Shown: positions 1-5,933 of the stretch, in pieces
Layout of the letters: the number at the start of each line of letters is the position of its first letter
Position numbering within the stretch: position 1 is the first letter of the stretch
NCBI GenBank assembly: GCA_002733945.2
Contig: NVXO02000002.1
Span: 145,343 to 155,302 of the forward strand
Length of the DNA stretch: 9,960 bases
Direction: 5' to 3'
DNA from: Sulfurimonas sp.
GTDB lineage: Bacteria; Campylobacterota; Campylobacteria; Campylobacterales; Sulfurimonadaceae
Made by a program: the position numbers and the translations under genes
The notes under the pieces: model-generated
Told to the model about the DNA's origin: nothing
The model's database searches: none
What the model saw: only the letters and a program-made list of their open reading frames with translations

Positions 1-687
1 ATTCGTATCGGCGTAAACGCAGGGAGTTTAGAAAAAGAGTTTGAAAACAAGTATGGTCAAACTGCAGAAGGTATGGTTGCTTCAGCTGAGTACAACATCA
101 AGTACCTAGAAGACTTAGGATTTACAGACATAAAAATATCACTCAAAGCGAGTGACGTTGAGAGAACTGTAGCGGCATACAGAATGCTTCGTCCTAAAAA
201 CAACTATCCATTTCACCTTGGAGTTACTGAAGCTGGAACACTCTTTCATGCCACAGTAAAAAGCTCAATCGGGCTTGGTACACTTCTAATGGAAGGTATC
301 GGTGACACTATGCGTGTAAGTATCACGGGTGAACTTGAAGAAGAGATAAATGTAGCTAGAGCGATACTAAAAGACAGCGGTGCTATGCCTGATGGCCTTA
401 ACATCATCTCTTGTCCAACATGCGGACGAATAGAAGCAGACCTTGTAACAGCAGTAGCCGAAATAGAAAAACGCACAGCACACATAAAAACACCACTAAA
501 TGTTTCAGTGATGGGTTGTGTAGTAAACGCTATAGGCGAAGCCGCGCATGCTGATGTAGCTATCGCGTATGGCAAAGGTAAAGGTCTAGTTATGGTTAAA
601 GGCGAAGTAATCGCTAACCTTGATGAACACGAGCTTGTAGATAAGTTTGTGTATGAAGTTGAGAAGATGGCGGCTGAGTCTGAGTAA
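1..687 (+). CDS. ispG: IspG (GcpE), 4-hydroxy-3-methylbut-2-enyl diphosphate synthase, 3' part
   Basis: The reading frame is open from base 1, so the 5' end lies outside the window; 228 C-terminal residues are visible. IspG is the cytoplasmic [4Fe-4S] enzyme of the MEP isoprenoid pathway that reductively converts 2-C-methyl-erythritol cyclodiphosphate to HMBPP. The part of the TIM-barrel domain seen here includes the segments FHLGVTEAG and SSIGLGTLL. The C-terminal iron-sulfur domain carries the family signature SCPTCGR (Cys codons at 412 and 421) and [10 protein letters not shown] (Cys at 517, conserved Glu at 538). These are the three cluster cysteines and the glutamate known from the family, so the visible part looks functional. 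The gene stops with TAA at 685 and is followed by a short inverted repeat. It is a core gene and forms the left border of the accessory block. Confidence 0.96.
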   Translation: MRIGVNAGSLEKEFENKYGQTAEGMVASAEYNIKYLEDLGFTDIKISLKASDVERTVAAYRMLRPKNNYPFHLGVTEAGTLFHATVKSSIGLGTLLMEGIGDTMRVSITGELEEEINVARAILKDSGAMPDGLNIISCPTCGRIEADLVTAVAEIEKRTAHIKTPLNVSVMGCVVNAIGEAAHADVAIAYGKGKGLVMVKGEVIANLDEHELVDKFVYEVEKMAAESE

Positions 688-726
688 GTATTTGTCCTAT
701 TGATTTAATTATACTACAAACAATAT

Positions 727-746
727 CAAGGAAAGTAATTTCCTTG
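727..746. terminator. Hairpin between convergent genes, possible bidirectional terminator
   Basis: CAAGGAAA and TTTCCTTG form a perfect 8-bp inverted repeat around a 4-base loop. It sits in the 64-base gap between the end of ispG and the end of the minus-strand helix-turn-helix gene, where a shared terminator is expected. Neither strand shows a clean T-tract directly after the stem, so intrinsic termination is plausible but may be weak. Confidence 0.5.
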
Positions 747-751
747 TCTCC

Positions 752-943
752 CTACTCTTTCTCACTTGTCTTTGCTAAATCTATCAAAGTCTCATAATTT
801 TCTTTAGCCTGCTCAACCACCTCTTGAAGTTTAAATCCTTGCATTAATGTTTGATATAAAAATGGTTTATTTTTTCTCCAGTTTCGCAGGGTTCTTGCAT
901 CTATTTCCAGTAGTCTTGCCATATCTTGTTGCGTAAGTTTCAT
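752..943 (-). CDS. Small helix-turn-helix DNA-binding protein, role unknown
   Basis: This 63-residue protein has an N-terminal helix-turn-helix: LTQQDMARLLEI (residues 3-14) followed by the likely recognition helix ARTLRNWRKN (16-25). A charged, probably helical tail (about 37-63) could mediate dimer formation. The ATG at 943 has only a weak upstream GAG (in GTAGAG), but a TATAAT box lies a short distance upstream, so the 5' leader would be very short. I cannot place it in a named family. Similar tiny regulators are often annotated as XRE-like or generic HTH proteins. It is transcribed divergently from mod, and the 141-base gap between the two genes holds inverted repeats. An autoregulator, or a controller of the restriction-modification genes, is therefore a reasonable inference, although type III systems do not usually have a controller protein. 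Confidence 0.7.
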   Translation of the reverse strand: MKLTQQDMARLLEIDARTLRNWRKNKPFLYQTLMQGFKLQEVVEQAKENYETLIDLAKTSEKE

Positions 944-961
944 AACAAAACTCTACATTAA

Positions 962-967
962 ATTATA
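962..967 (-). promoter_or_regulatory. Candidate -10 box for the helix-turn-helix gene
   Basis: On the minus strand these bases read TATAAT, a consensus -10 hexamer, about 18 bases before the ATG at 943. No good -35 is visible, which is common for sigma-70 promoters in Campylobacterota. The predicted leader is only about 10-15 bases. Confidence 0.45.
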
Positions 968-992
968 TATCAGAAAAATTCGGAATAATATG

Positions 993-1008
993 TACTATTT
1001 TTATAGTA
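993..1008. repeat. Inverted repeat between divergent promoters, candidate operator
   Basis: TACTAT and ATAGTA form a perfect 6-bp inverted repeat with a TTTT spacer. Its centre (about 1000) lies near the midpoint between the two opposed TATAAT boxes at 962-967 and 1027-1032. Its right arm falls where the -35 region of the mod promoter would be. A dimer of the neighbouring helix-turn-helix protein would be a natural ligand, but this is inference. The sequence is very AT-rich, so a short palindrome could also arise by chance. Confidence 0.4.
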
Positions 1009-1026
1009 AAATAGGAAATATATGTA

Positions 1027-1032
1027 TATAAT
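1027..1032 (+). promoter_or_regulatory. Candidate -10 box for mod-res
   Basis: A perfect TATAAT preceded by an AT-rich stretch; the likely start of transcription is near 1039, giving a leader of about 46 bases before mod. No clear -35 hexamer is present at 17-base spacing. Confidence 0.5.
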
Positions 1033-1044
1033 GTTAGCCTTATC

Positions 1045-1057
1045 GGAATTAAATTCC
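1045..1057. repeat. Palindrome in the mod leader, candidate operator
   Basis: GGAATT-A-AATTCC is a perfect 6-bp palindrome with one central base, lying just downstream of the predicted mod transcription start. Part of it (CGGAAT) recurs at 981-986 on the other side of the first inverted repeat. A repressor bound here would block transcription of mod-res; no ligand can be named from the sequence. Confidence 0.35.
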
Positions 1058-1084
1058 TGAATATCCTACATTATGAGAAAATAG

Positions 1085-2764
1085 ATGGCATTAGAGTTAA
1101 AAACATACATAGAAAACCTATTTAAAAAGAGTGAAAAGTTTTGTGACAAAGATGGAAATATTTTTGTCAGTAAAATCGATTTAGTACGACTACTCTTAAG
1201 TGATGAAAAAGCGAGAAATACATTTTTTATGAGGATAGATGACATCTATGTTTTAAATCAAAATGACCTTATAGAATTTTTCACACTAAACGACTATATG
1301 CAAAACAGTTCTTACACAGCCTACACAAATAAAATAGGTCTCATAAGAAAAGACAACTTTATCAAAAAATTTGATGATGTTGTTTTAGCATTTCCTCATA
1401 AAGATTGCATCTTAGAGGGTGGTGCTTCAAAAGATGATGACAAGCAAAAAGAGACATTTTATAACTCCATACTAAGTAGTGATGAGATTAGCAGACTCTT
1501 TGAACCAAAAGCACTTACTAATATCAAACACTACTCAAAAGATGGCGTTGCAAAAAATCCAGATATAAACATAGATGATAACCTCATCATAAAAGGAAAT
1601 AATCTTATAGCACTTCATAGTTTAAAAGAGCTTTATGGGGGAAAAGTGAAGTTAATATACATCGACCCACCCTATAACACAGGAAATGATAGCTTTAACT
1701 ACAATGACAATTTTAACCACTCTACATGGCTTACCTTTGTGAAAAATAGACTTGAAGTTGCTAGGGAATTTTTGAGTGATGATGGGGTTATATTTGTAAG
1801 TATTGATGACCATGAACAAACATATCTAAAAGTTTTAATGGATGAAATATTTCAGCCTAACAACTTTATCACTACTATTATTTGGCATAGTAAATATACT
1901 ATATCAAATGATGCTAAGTATATTTCTACTCAACATGAAAATATACATTTTTATGCAAAAGAAAAAACATCCTTTTCAATAGGACTACTTGATAGAACTG
2001 AAAAACAGAATAAAGCTTATACAAATCCAGATAATGACCCAAAAGGAAGATGGAAAGCAACACCAATTTATGCTAAAAGTGGGAAAAAAGAAAATAATTT
2101 TTTAATGAAATTTAAAAATGGATTAGAATGGTCTCCTCCAAAAGGCACATTTCATAGATATTCTAAATCCACACTAAATAGTCTAGATATTACTAATCAG
2201 TTACACTTTAACAAAAATGGAGGTGTTGATAAAAAGACATACTTATCTGAGGTAAAGCAAGGTGTAACAGCAGGTAGTATTTGGCATTATGAAGAAGTTG
2301 GACATACCCATTCTAATAATGATGAATTAGCATCTATTCTTGACAAGGGAGTGTTTGACAATCCTAAAGGAACAAGTTTATTAAAACAAATTATTAAGGT
2401 TGCCAATCTACAAAATAATGATATTATCTTAGATTTTCATGCAGGTAGTGGAACAACTGCACATGCAGTTCTTGACATCAACAAAGAACAAGACAAAAAC
2501 TTACAATTTATCTTGATAGAACAGATGGATTACATAGAAGATATTACTTGTAAAAGAGTTCAAAAAGTTATGGAGAAAAATCAAGAAGGCAGTTTCATCT
2601 ATGCCGAGTTAAAAGAAATAAATAACTTCACAACCCAAGAGATAGGAAAACTAAACGCCAATATGCACTATCTTCCTCTAGCAGAGATAGAAGATAATGA
2701 TTATGGTGTTTGTAAAGAAGAGATAGAGATAAACAAAAAGTTTTATGGCTCGTATGATGAGTAA
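1085..2764 (+). CDS. mod: Type III restriction-modification system methyltransferase subunit Mod
   Basis: This 559-residue protein is an N6-adenine DNA methyltransferase that transfers a methyl group from S-adenosylmethionine, and is the sequence-recognition subunit of a type III complex. The N-terminal ~90 residues match the usual Mod N-terminal region, ending in a TxYTNKIGLI-like segment. The catalytic motif IV DPPYNTG is at residues 194-200 and comes before the cofactor motif I DFHAGSGTT at 450-458. That order marks a beta-class enzyme, with the target recognition domain lying between them at roughly 265-430. The recognition region looks more AT-rich than the rest, as is common for exchangeable domains. 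At 559 residues it is somewhat shorter than EcoP15I Mod (about 644), but no key motif is missing. The only other nearby ATG (1073) runs into a stop at once, which supports the start at 1085. The Shine-Dalgarno is weak. The 3' end overlaps res, so the two are translated together. Confidence 0.93.
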   Translation: MALELKTYIENLFKKSEKFCDKDGNIFVSKIDLVRLLLSDEKARNTFFMRIDDIYVLNQNDLIEFFTLNDYMQNSSYTAYTNKIGLIRKDNFIKKFDDVVLAFPHKDCILEGGASKDDDKQKETFYNSILSSDEISRLFEPKALTNIKHYSKDGVAKNPDINIDDNLIIKGNNLIALHSLKELYGGKVKLIYIDPPYNTGNDSFNYNDNFNHSTWLTFVKNRLEVAREFLSDDGVIFVSIDDHEQTYLKVLMDEIFQPNNFITTIIWHSKYTISNDAKYISTQHENIHFYAKEKTSFSIGLLDRTEKQNKAYTNPDNDPKGRWKATPIYAKSGKKENNFLMKFKNGLEWSPPKGTFHRYSKSTLNSLDITNQLHFNKNGGVDKKTYLSEVKQGVTAGSIWHYEEVGHTHSNNDELASILDKGVFDNPKGTSLLKQIIKVANLQNNDIILDFHAGSGTTAHAVLDINKEQDKNLQFILIEQMDYIEDITCKRVQKVMEKNQEGSFIYAELKEINNFTTQEIGKLNANMHYLPLAEIEDNDYGVCKEEIEINKKFYGSYDE

Positions 2765-5171
2765 GCTTTTATATGACAATATTGAGGCTGCGTTTGATTA
2801 TGTCGATAAACCAGAAGTTCCTAATAGCATCACTAAAAATATTAAACAGCCACTTAGAGAGTATCAACAAAATGCACTTATAAACTTCATCTTTTACATG
2901 AGTAGCAAAAAACATAAAGATATAGCTAGTAAACATCTCCTTTTTCACATGGCAACAGGAAGTGGTAAGACAAACATAATCGCTTCATCTATTTTGTACC
3001 TTTATGAATTGGGTTACAGAGACTTTATATTTTTTGTAAACACTAACAATATTATCACTAAAACAAAAGAAAATCTTCTCAATAAGCAGAGTTCAAAATA
3101 CCTTTTTAAAAACAAGATTATGATACAAAACAGAGAGGTAAATATAAACATCATAAATGACACCTTTGATGAGAGTAAGAAAGATGATATAAACATACTC
3201 TTTACAACCATAAACAAACTACACAGTGACCTAGAGACAACACTCAAAGAGAACTCCATCACATACAGTGACTTCAAAGATAAAAAACTTGTTCTCATAG
3301 CCGATGAAGCCCACCACCTAAACGCAGGCACAAAAACAGAGAAGACAAATGAAAAGAACTGGGAGCAAACAACTAAAAACCTCTTAAACATAAATGAGAA
3401 AAATATTCTCCTAGAGTTCACAGCCACCCAAGACCTTTCAGACAAAAAGATAGCCGATAAGTATAGAGATAAGATACTCTACGACTACCCTCTTAAAAAG
3501 TTTAGAGATGACAAATATTCTAAGGATATAAGACTTATAAGCGATAACCTCGATACTAATGACAGAATGTTACAAGCACTTATGATAAGTGAGTACAGAA
3601 AATTAATCGCTCAAAATGAGTTAAATCTTAGTATGAAACCTGTCATAATGTTTAAAACTGTCAAAACTACAGATAAGATAGACTCTATTTTTACAGAATT
3701 TACAAAGATGATAGAAAAACTTCAAGTCAAAGATATAGAAAATATTTTTACAAAGTCTAAGCTAGAAGTATTAGAAAAATTAGCTAAACTCATCCTAGAT
3801 AAACAGAGTTTCGTAAATGCCATAAAATATGCTTTTAGCAAACAGAACTGTTTAGTCATTCACTCTAAGGTAAAAAATAAAGAGGAAAAACTCAAATATC
3901 TCAACTCTTTAGAAGATATAAAGAATCCTATAAGAGCCATATTTGCCGTAGATATTTTAAATGAGGGTTGGGATGTTTTAAACCTTTTTGACATAGTTAA
4001 GCTTGATGAAGCTAAGACAACTGCTAAAAGTACAACAAGTGAAGCACAACTTATAGGACGAGGGGCGAGATACTTTCCATTTGAGTATGAAAGGCAGGAC
4101 AAATATAAACGTAAGTTTGACAAGTACCCCGATGATGCACTCAAAATCTTAGAAGAGTTGTATTTTCATAGTATAAACCAGAGTGAGTACATAAATGCCA
4201 TCACAAAAGAGCTACGAAAAATCGGGCTTTTAGATGAGAGTGATGATGAGTATAAAACTGTAGAGTTAAAAGTAAAACAGAGTTTTTTAGATGATGAACT
4301 ATATAAGAATGGTGTCATTTATGTGAATGAGCAGATAAAACAAGACAAAAAAGAGATTAGAAGCATTAGTGACTATATGTGTTCGTACAAAAGTCAAAAA
4401 AAGTATATAGATAACCGAAGTCGTGAGATAGTTATCTATGATGAAGAGATAGAGGATGTCGCATGTAATGAGATAAATCAGTTTCGTATCAGAGATATTA
4501 ACCCATCTTTAGTAAGAGTGGCAATCAATAAAAAAGAGTTTTTTTACTTTAGTTCTCTCAAAAAATATTTTGTTAACCTCAAAAGTATAAGTGAGTTTAT
4601 AAGAGAAAGTTCATTTCTTGGAGATATAGAACTTACTCTTCACTCAACAGATACTCTTGTTTTAAATGATAATGCAAAAATAGAGTACATACTTGAAGTC
4701 TTAGTGAACATCGAAAAAGGCATCTTGAAAAATGCCACTACATGGATAGGGAGCCAAAGTTTTACTCCTATTAGAATAAACTCTAAAATTCCACCTCTCA
4801 AAAGACTCAAACTCAAAGAGAGTGATAGCCCAATACATAGAGTTGAGGAGTGGTATATCTTTGAACCTCATGGTGGCACGAGTGAGGAGATGAATTTTGT
4901 AGAGTTTATAAAAGCAAATATTAGTGAACTGAAATCTTTATATGATGATGTTAAGCTTATACGAAATGAGAAAGCTTTTGACATTTTTAGTTTTGATAAG
5001 AAAAAAGATGGTGCTAAGTTTGAACCTGACTTTATACTTATGCTTAAAGAGAAAAATGAAGATAGCTTAACACTGTATGAAAATTCTTGTTACAAAATTT
5101 TTGGTCTGCCTTTTTATAACTATGCACAGGAGCATAAATTTAAAGAAGAGTTTAGAGAATTGATTTTCTAG
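2745..5171 (+). CDS. res: Type III restriction subunit Res, helicase intact, nuclease apparently truncated internally
   Basis: An 808-residue superfamily 2 helicase/translocase that pairs with Mod. Visible motifs: Walker A ATGSGKT (residues 70-76, Lys75), DEAH box (187-190), motif III FTAT (225-228) and motif VI QLIGRGAR (435-442). The C-terminal nuclease region begins normally with FEPDFILML (Asp762). It then passes from LTLY (775-778) straight to YKIFGLPFYN (783-792) and the terminal KFKEEF segment. In the Res proteins I know, a stretch containing the E-P-K catalytic motif and a WKEDF-like segment lies between these points; it is absent here without a frame break. The protein is also shorter than EcoP15I Res (about 970). 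DNA cleavage may therefore be lost while ATPase and translocation are kept. The open frame starts at 2745 (20-base overlap with mod). ATGs at 2754 and 2757 are equally possible, 2757 giving an 8-base overlap. Confidence 0.92.
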   Translation: MARMMSKLLYDNIEAAFDYVDKPEVPNSITKNIKQPLREYQQNALINFIFYMSSKKHKDIASKHLLFHMATGSGKTNIIASSILYLYELGYRDFIFFVNTNNIITKTKENLLNKQSSKYLFKNKIMIQNREVNINIINDTFDESKKDDINILFTTINKLHSDLETTLKENSITYSDFKDKKLVLIADEAHHLNAGTKTEKTNEKNWEQTTKNLLNINEKNILLEFTATQDLSDKKIADKYRDKILYDYPLKKFRDDKYSKDIRLISDNLDTNDRMLQALMISEYRKLIAQNELNLSMKPVIMFKTVKTTDKIDSIFTEFTKMIEKLQVKDIENIFTKSKLEVLEKLAKLILDKQSFVNAIKYAFSKQNCLVIHSKVKNKEEKLKYLNSLEDIKNPIRAIFAVDILNEGWDVLNLFDIVKLDEAKTTAKSTTSEAQLIGRGARYFPFEYERQDKYKRKFDKYPDDALKILEELYFHSINQSEYINAITKELRKIGLLDESDDEYKTVELKVKQSFLDDELYKNGVIYVNEQIKQDKKEIRSISDYMCSYKSQKKYIDNRSREIVIYDEEIEDVACNEINQFRIRDINPSLVRVAINKKEFFYFSSLKKYFVNLKSISEFIRESSFLGDIELTLHSTDTLVLNDNAKIEYILEVLVNIEKGILKNATTWIGSQSFTPIRINSKIPPLKRLKLKESDSPIHRVEEWYIFEPHGGTSEEMNFVEFIKANISELKSLYDDVKLIRNEKAFDIFSFDKKKDGAKFEPDFILMLKEKNEDSLTLYENSCYKIFGLPFYNYAQEHKFKEEFRELIF

Positions 5172-5189
5172 TCATCTTTAAAACTATTA

Positions 5190-5198
5190 TGCTAAAAT
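5190..5198 (+). promoter_or_regulatory. Candidate extended -10 promoter for mntA-hepT-dnaB-comEC
   Basis: TGCTAAAAT fits an extended -10 element (TG-N-TAAAAT) in the 56-base gap after res. Transcription would start near 5205, giving a leader of about 23 bases. No strong -35 is seen. Because no gap of any size exists from mntA to comEC, this may be a principal promoter for all four genes; upstream read-through from res is also possible, as no convincing terminator follows res. Confidence 0.45.
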
Positions 5199-5215
5199 AT
5201 ACATTATAAATAGAC

Positions 5216-5221
5216 AGAGGA
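5216..5221 (+). promoter_or_regulatory. Ribosome-binding site that fixes the GTG start of mntA
   Basis: AGAGGA is a good Shine-Dalgarno sequence, six bases before the GTG at 5228. No ATG lies at suitable spacing, so GTG is the start of the antitoxin gene. Confidence 0.7.
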
Positions 5222-5227
5222 CTTCTT

Positions 5228-5512
5228 GTGACTAAAGAGTATATTTTAGATTTTTTAAAGGCTCATAAAGAAGAGTTTAAACAGAAGTATCAAGTTGAAA
5301 GTATTGGACTTTTTGGAAGTTATGCTCGAGGTGAAGCTAAAGAAAATAGCGATATAGATATTTTGGTTGAAATGCCATCGAAATTTGATTTGTATTATGA
5401 TTTTAAAGAATACCTAGAGGACATGTTTAAAAAAAATGTTGATTTAGGTATGAAAAAAAGTATCCGACCATTTATTAGAAACTCAATACAAGAAGATCTC
5501 ATTTATGTCTAA
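5228..5512 (+). CDS. mntA: MntA-type minimal nucleotidyltransferase, antitoxin of a HEPN/MNT pair
   Basis: This 94-residue protein belongs to the DNA polymerase beta-type nucleotidyltransferase superfamily. The hallmark GS-x10-DxD is complete: Gly30-Ser31, ten residues, then Asp42-Ile-Asp44, followed by the likely third acidic residue Asp72 in NVDLG. In characterised MntA-HepT pairs this enzyme neutralises the toxin by transferring AMP from ATP to a tyrosine of the HEPN protein. All catalytic residues needed for that are present here. Translation starts at a GTG with a well-placed AGAGGA. The gene is followed by hepT with an 8-base overlap, the usual antitoxin-first arrangement with translational coupling. 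It lies between the type III system and dnaB. It could alternatively be called a generic nucleotidyltransferase-domain protein, but the partner makes the antitoxin role likely. Confidence 0.92.
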   Translation: MTKEYILDFLKAHKEEFKQKYQVESIGLFGSYARGEAKENSDIDILVEMPSKFDLYYDFKEYLEDMFKKNVDLGMKKSIRPFIRNSIQEDLIYV

Positions 5513-5933
5513 AAGGGAGCCTGCTCTTTATTTACTGGATGTGCTTATCGCCTATGAGAAAATCTTAAGATACACAGAAAATTTTGAAGATGGGGATGCC
5601 TTTCTTCATAGTGAACTAGAGTGGGATGCTACAATTAGAGAACTCGAGATTATTGGGGAAGCTACTAAAAATCTTATTCAAGAAAATATTATTGATAATA
5701 CTAATCGCAGAATTGTAAATTTTAGAAATCAAATTGCACATGGATACTTTGGAATTGATGCAGATATTGTACTTGATGTAATCCGAGACAATCTTAAGCA
5801 GTTTACTCAAATACTTCAAAACCTTGAAATTAATCTAGATGATGCAATTGAGCTTGCAAAAAAAGAACATGCATATAATAAAAATACACTTAAACTGCTC
5901 GAGCTATTAAAGGAAAAAAGCAATGCAAGATAA
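5505..5933 (+). CDS. hepT: HepT-like HEPN (DUF86) ribonuclease toxin
   Basis: This 142-residue, all-helical HEPN protein carries the catalytic motif Rx4HxY as RNQIAHGY (Arg74, His79, Tyr81), preceded by the family segment ELEIIGEATKNL. HEPN toxins of this type are metal-independent RNases; in studied systems the conserved Tyr of this motif is AMPylated by the MntA partner and thereby silenced. All three key residues are present, so the toxin looks active. The start at 5505 overlaps mntA by 8 bases and has little Shine-Dalgarno of its own, so expression is probably coupled to the antitoxin. The 3' end is unusual: the last 11 bases overlap dnaB, and the dnaB ribosome-binding site lies within hepT. 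A tail rich in charged residues (about 110-142) extends past the HEPN core. Confidence 0.92.
   Translation: MSKREPALYLLDVLIAYEKILRYTENFEDGDAFLHSELEWDATIRELEIIGEATKNLIQENIIDNTNRRIVNFRNQIAHGYFGIDADIVLDVIRDNLKQFTQILQNLEINLDDAIELAKKEHAYNKNTLKLLELLKEKSNAR
5911..5914 (+). promoter_or_regulatory. Ribosome-binding site of dnaB inside hepT
   Basis: AGGA, in the context AAAGGAAAA, lies eight bases before the dnaB ATG at 5923 and within the hepT coding sequence. Ribosomes translating hepT must cross this site, so dnaB initiation may be coupled to hepT translation. Confidence 0.6.

Noticed and set aside
1085..2764. Possible phase-variable mod gene, as in many type III systems of Helicobacter and Neisseria.
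   Set aside because: No homopolymer tract of C or G and no tandem short repeat is present in the gene or its leader; the frame is intact, so phase variation by slippage is not supported.
3014..3445. Minus-strand open frame of 143 codons inside res.
   Set aside because: Its protein is low-complexity (Ser, Phe and Leu rich) and mirrors the res codons; it is a shadow of the real gene. The same holds for the minus-strand frames at 246-575, 3860-4144, 5616-5819, 6330-6515 and 7951-8256, and the plus-strand frame at 9254-9451.
5153..5170. TAGAGAA-TTGA-TTTTCTA hairpin over the end of res as a terminator.
   Set aside because: The stem is AT-rich with one G-U pair and no T-tract follows; it is too weak to call.
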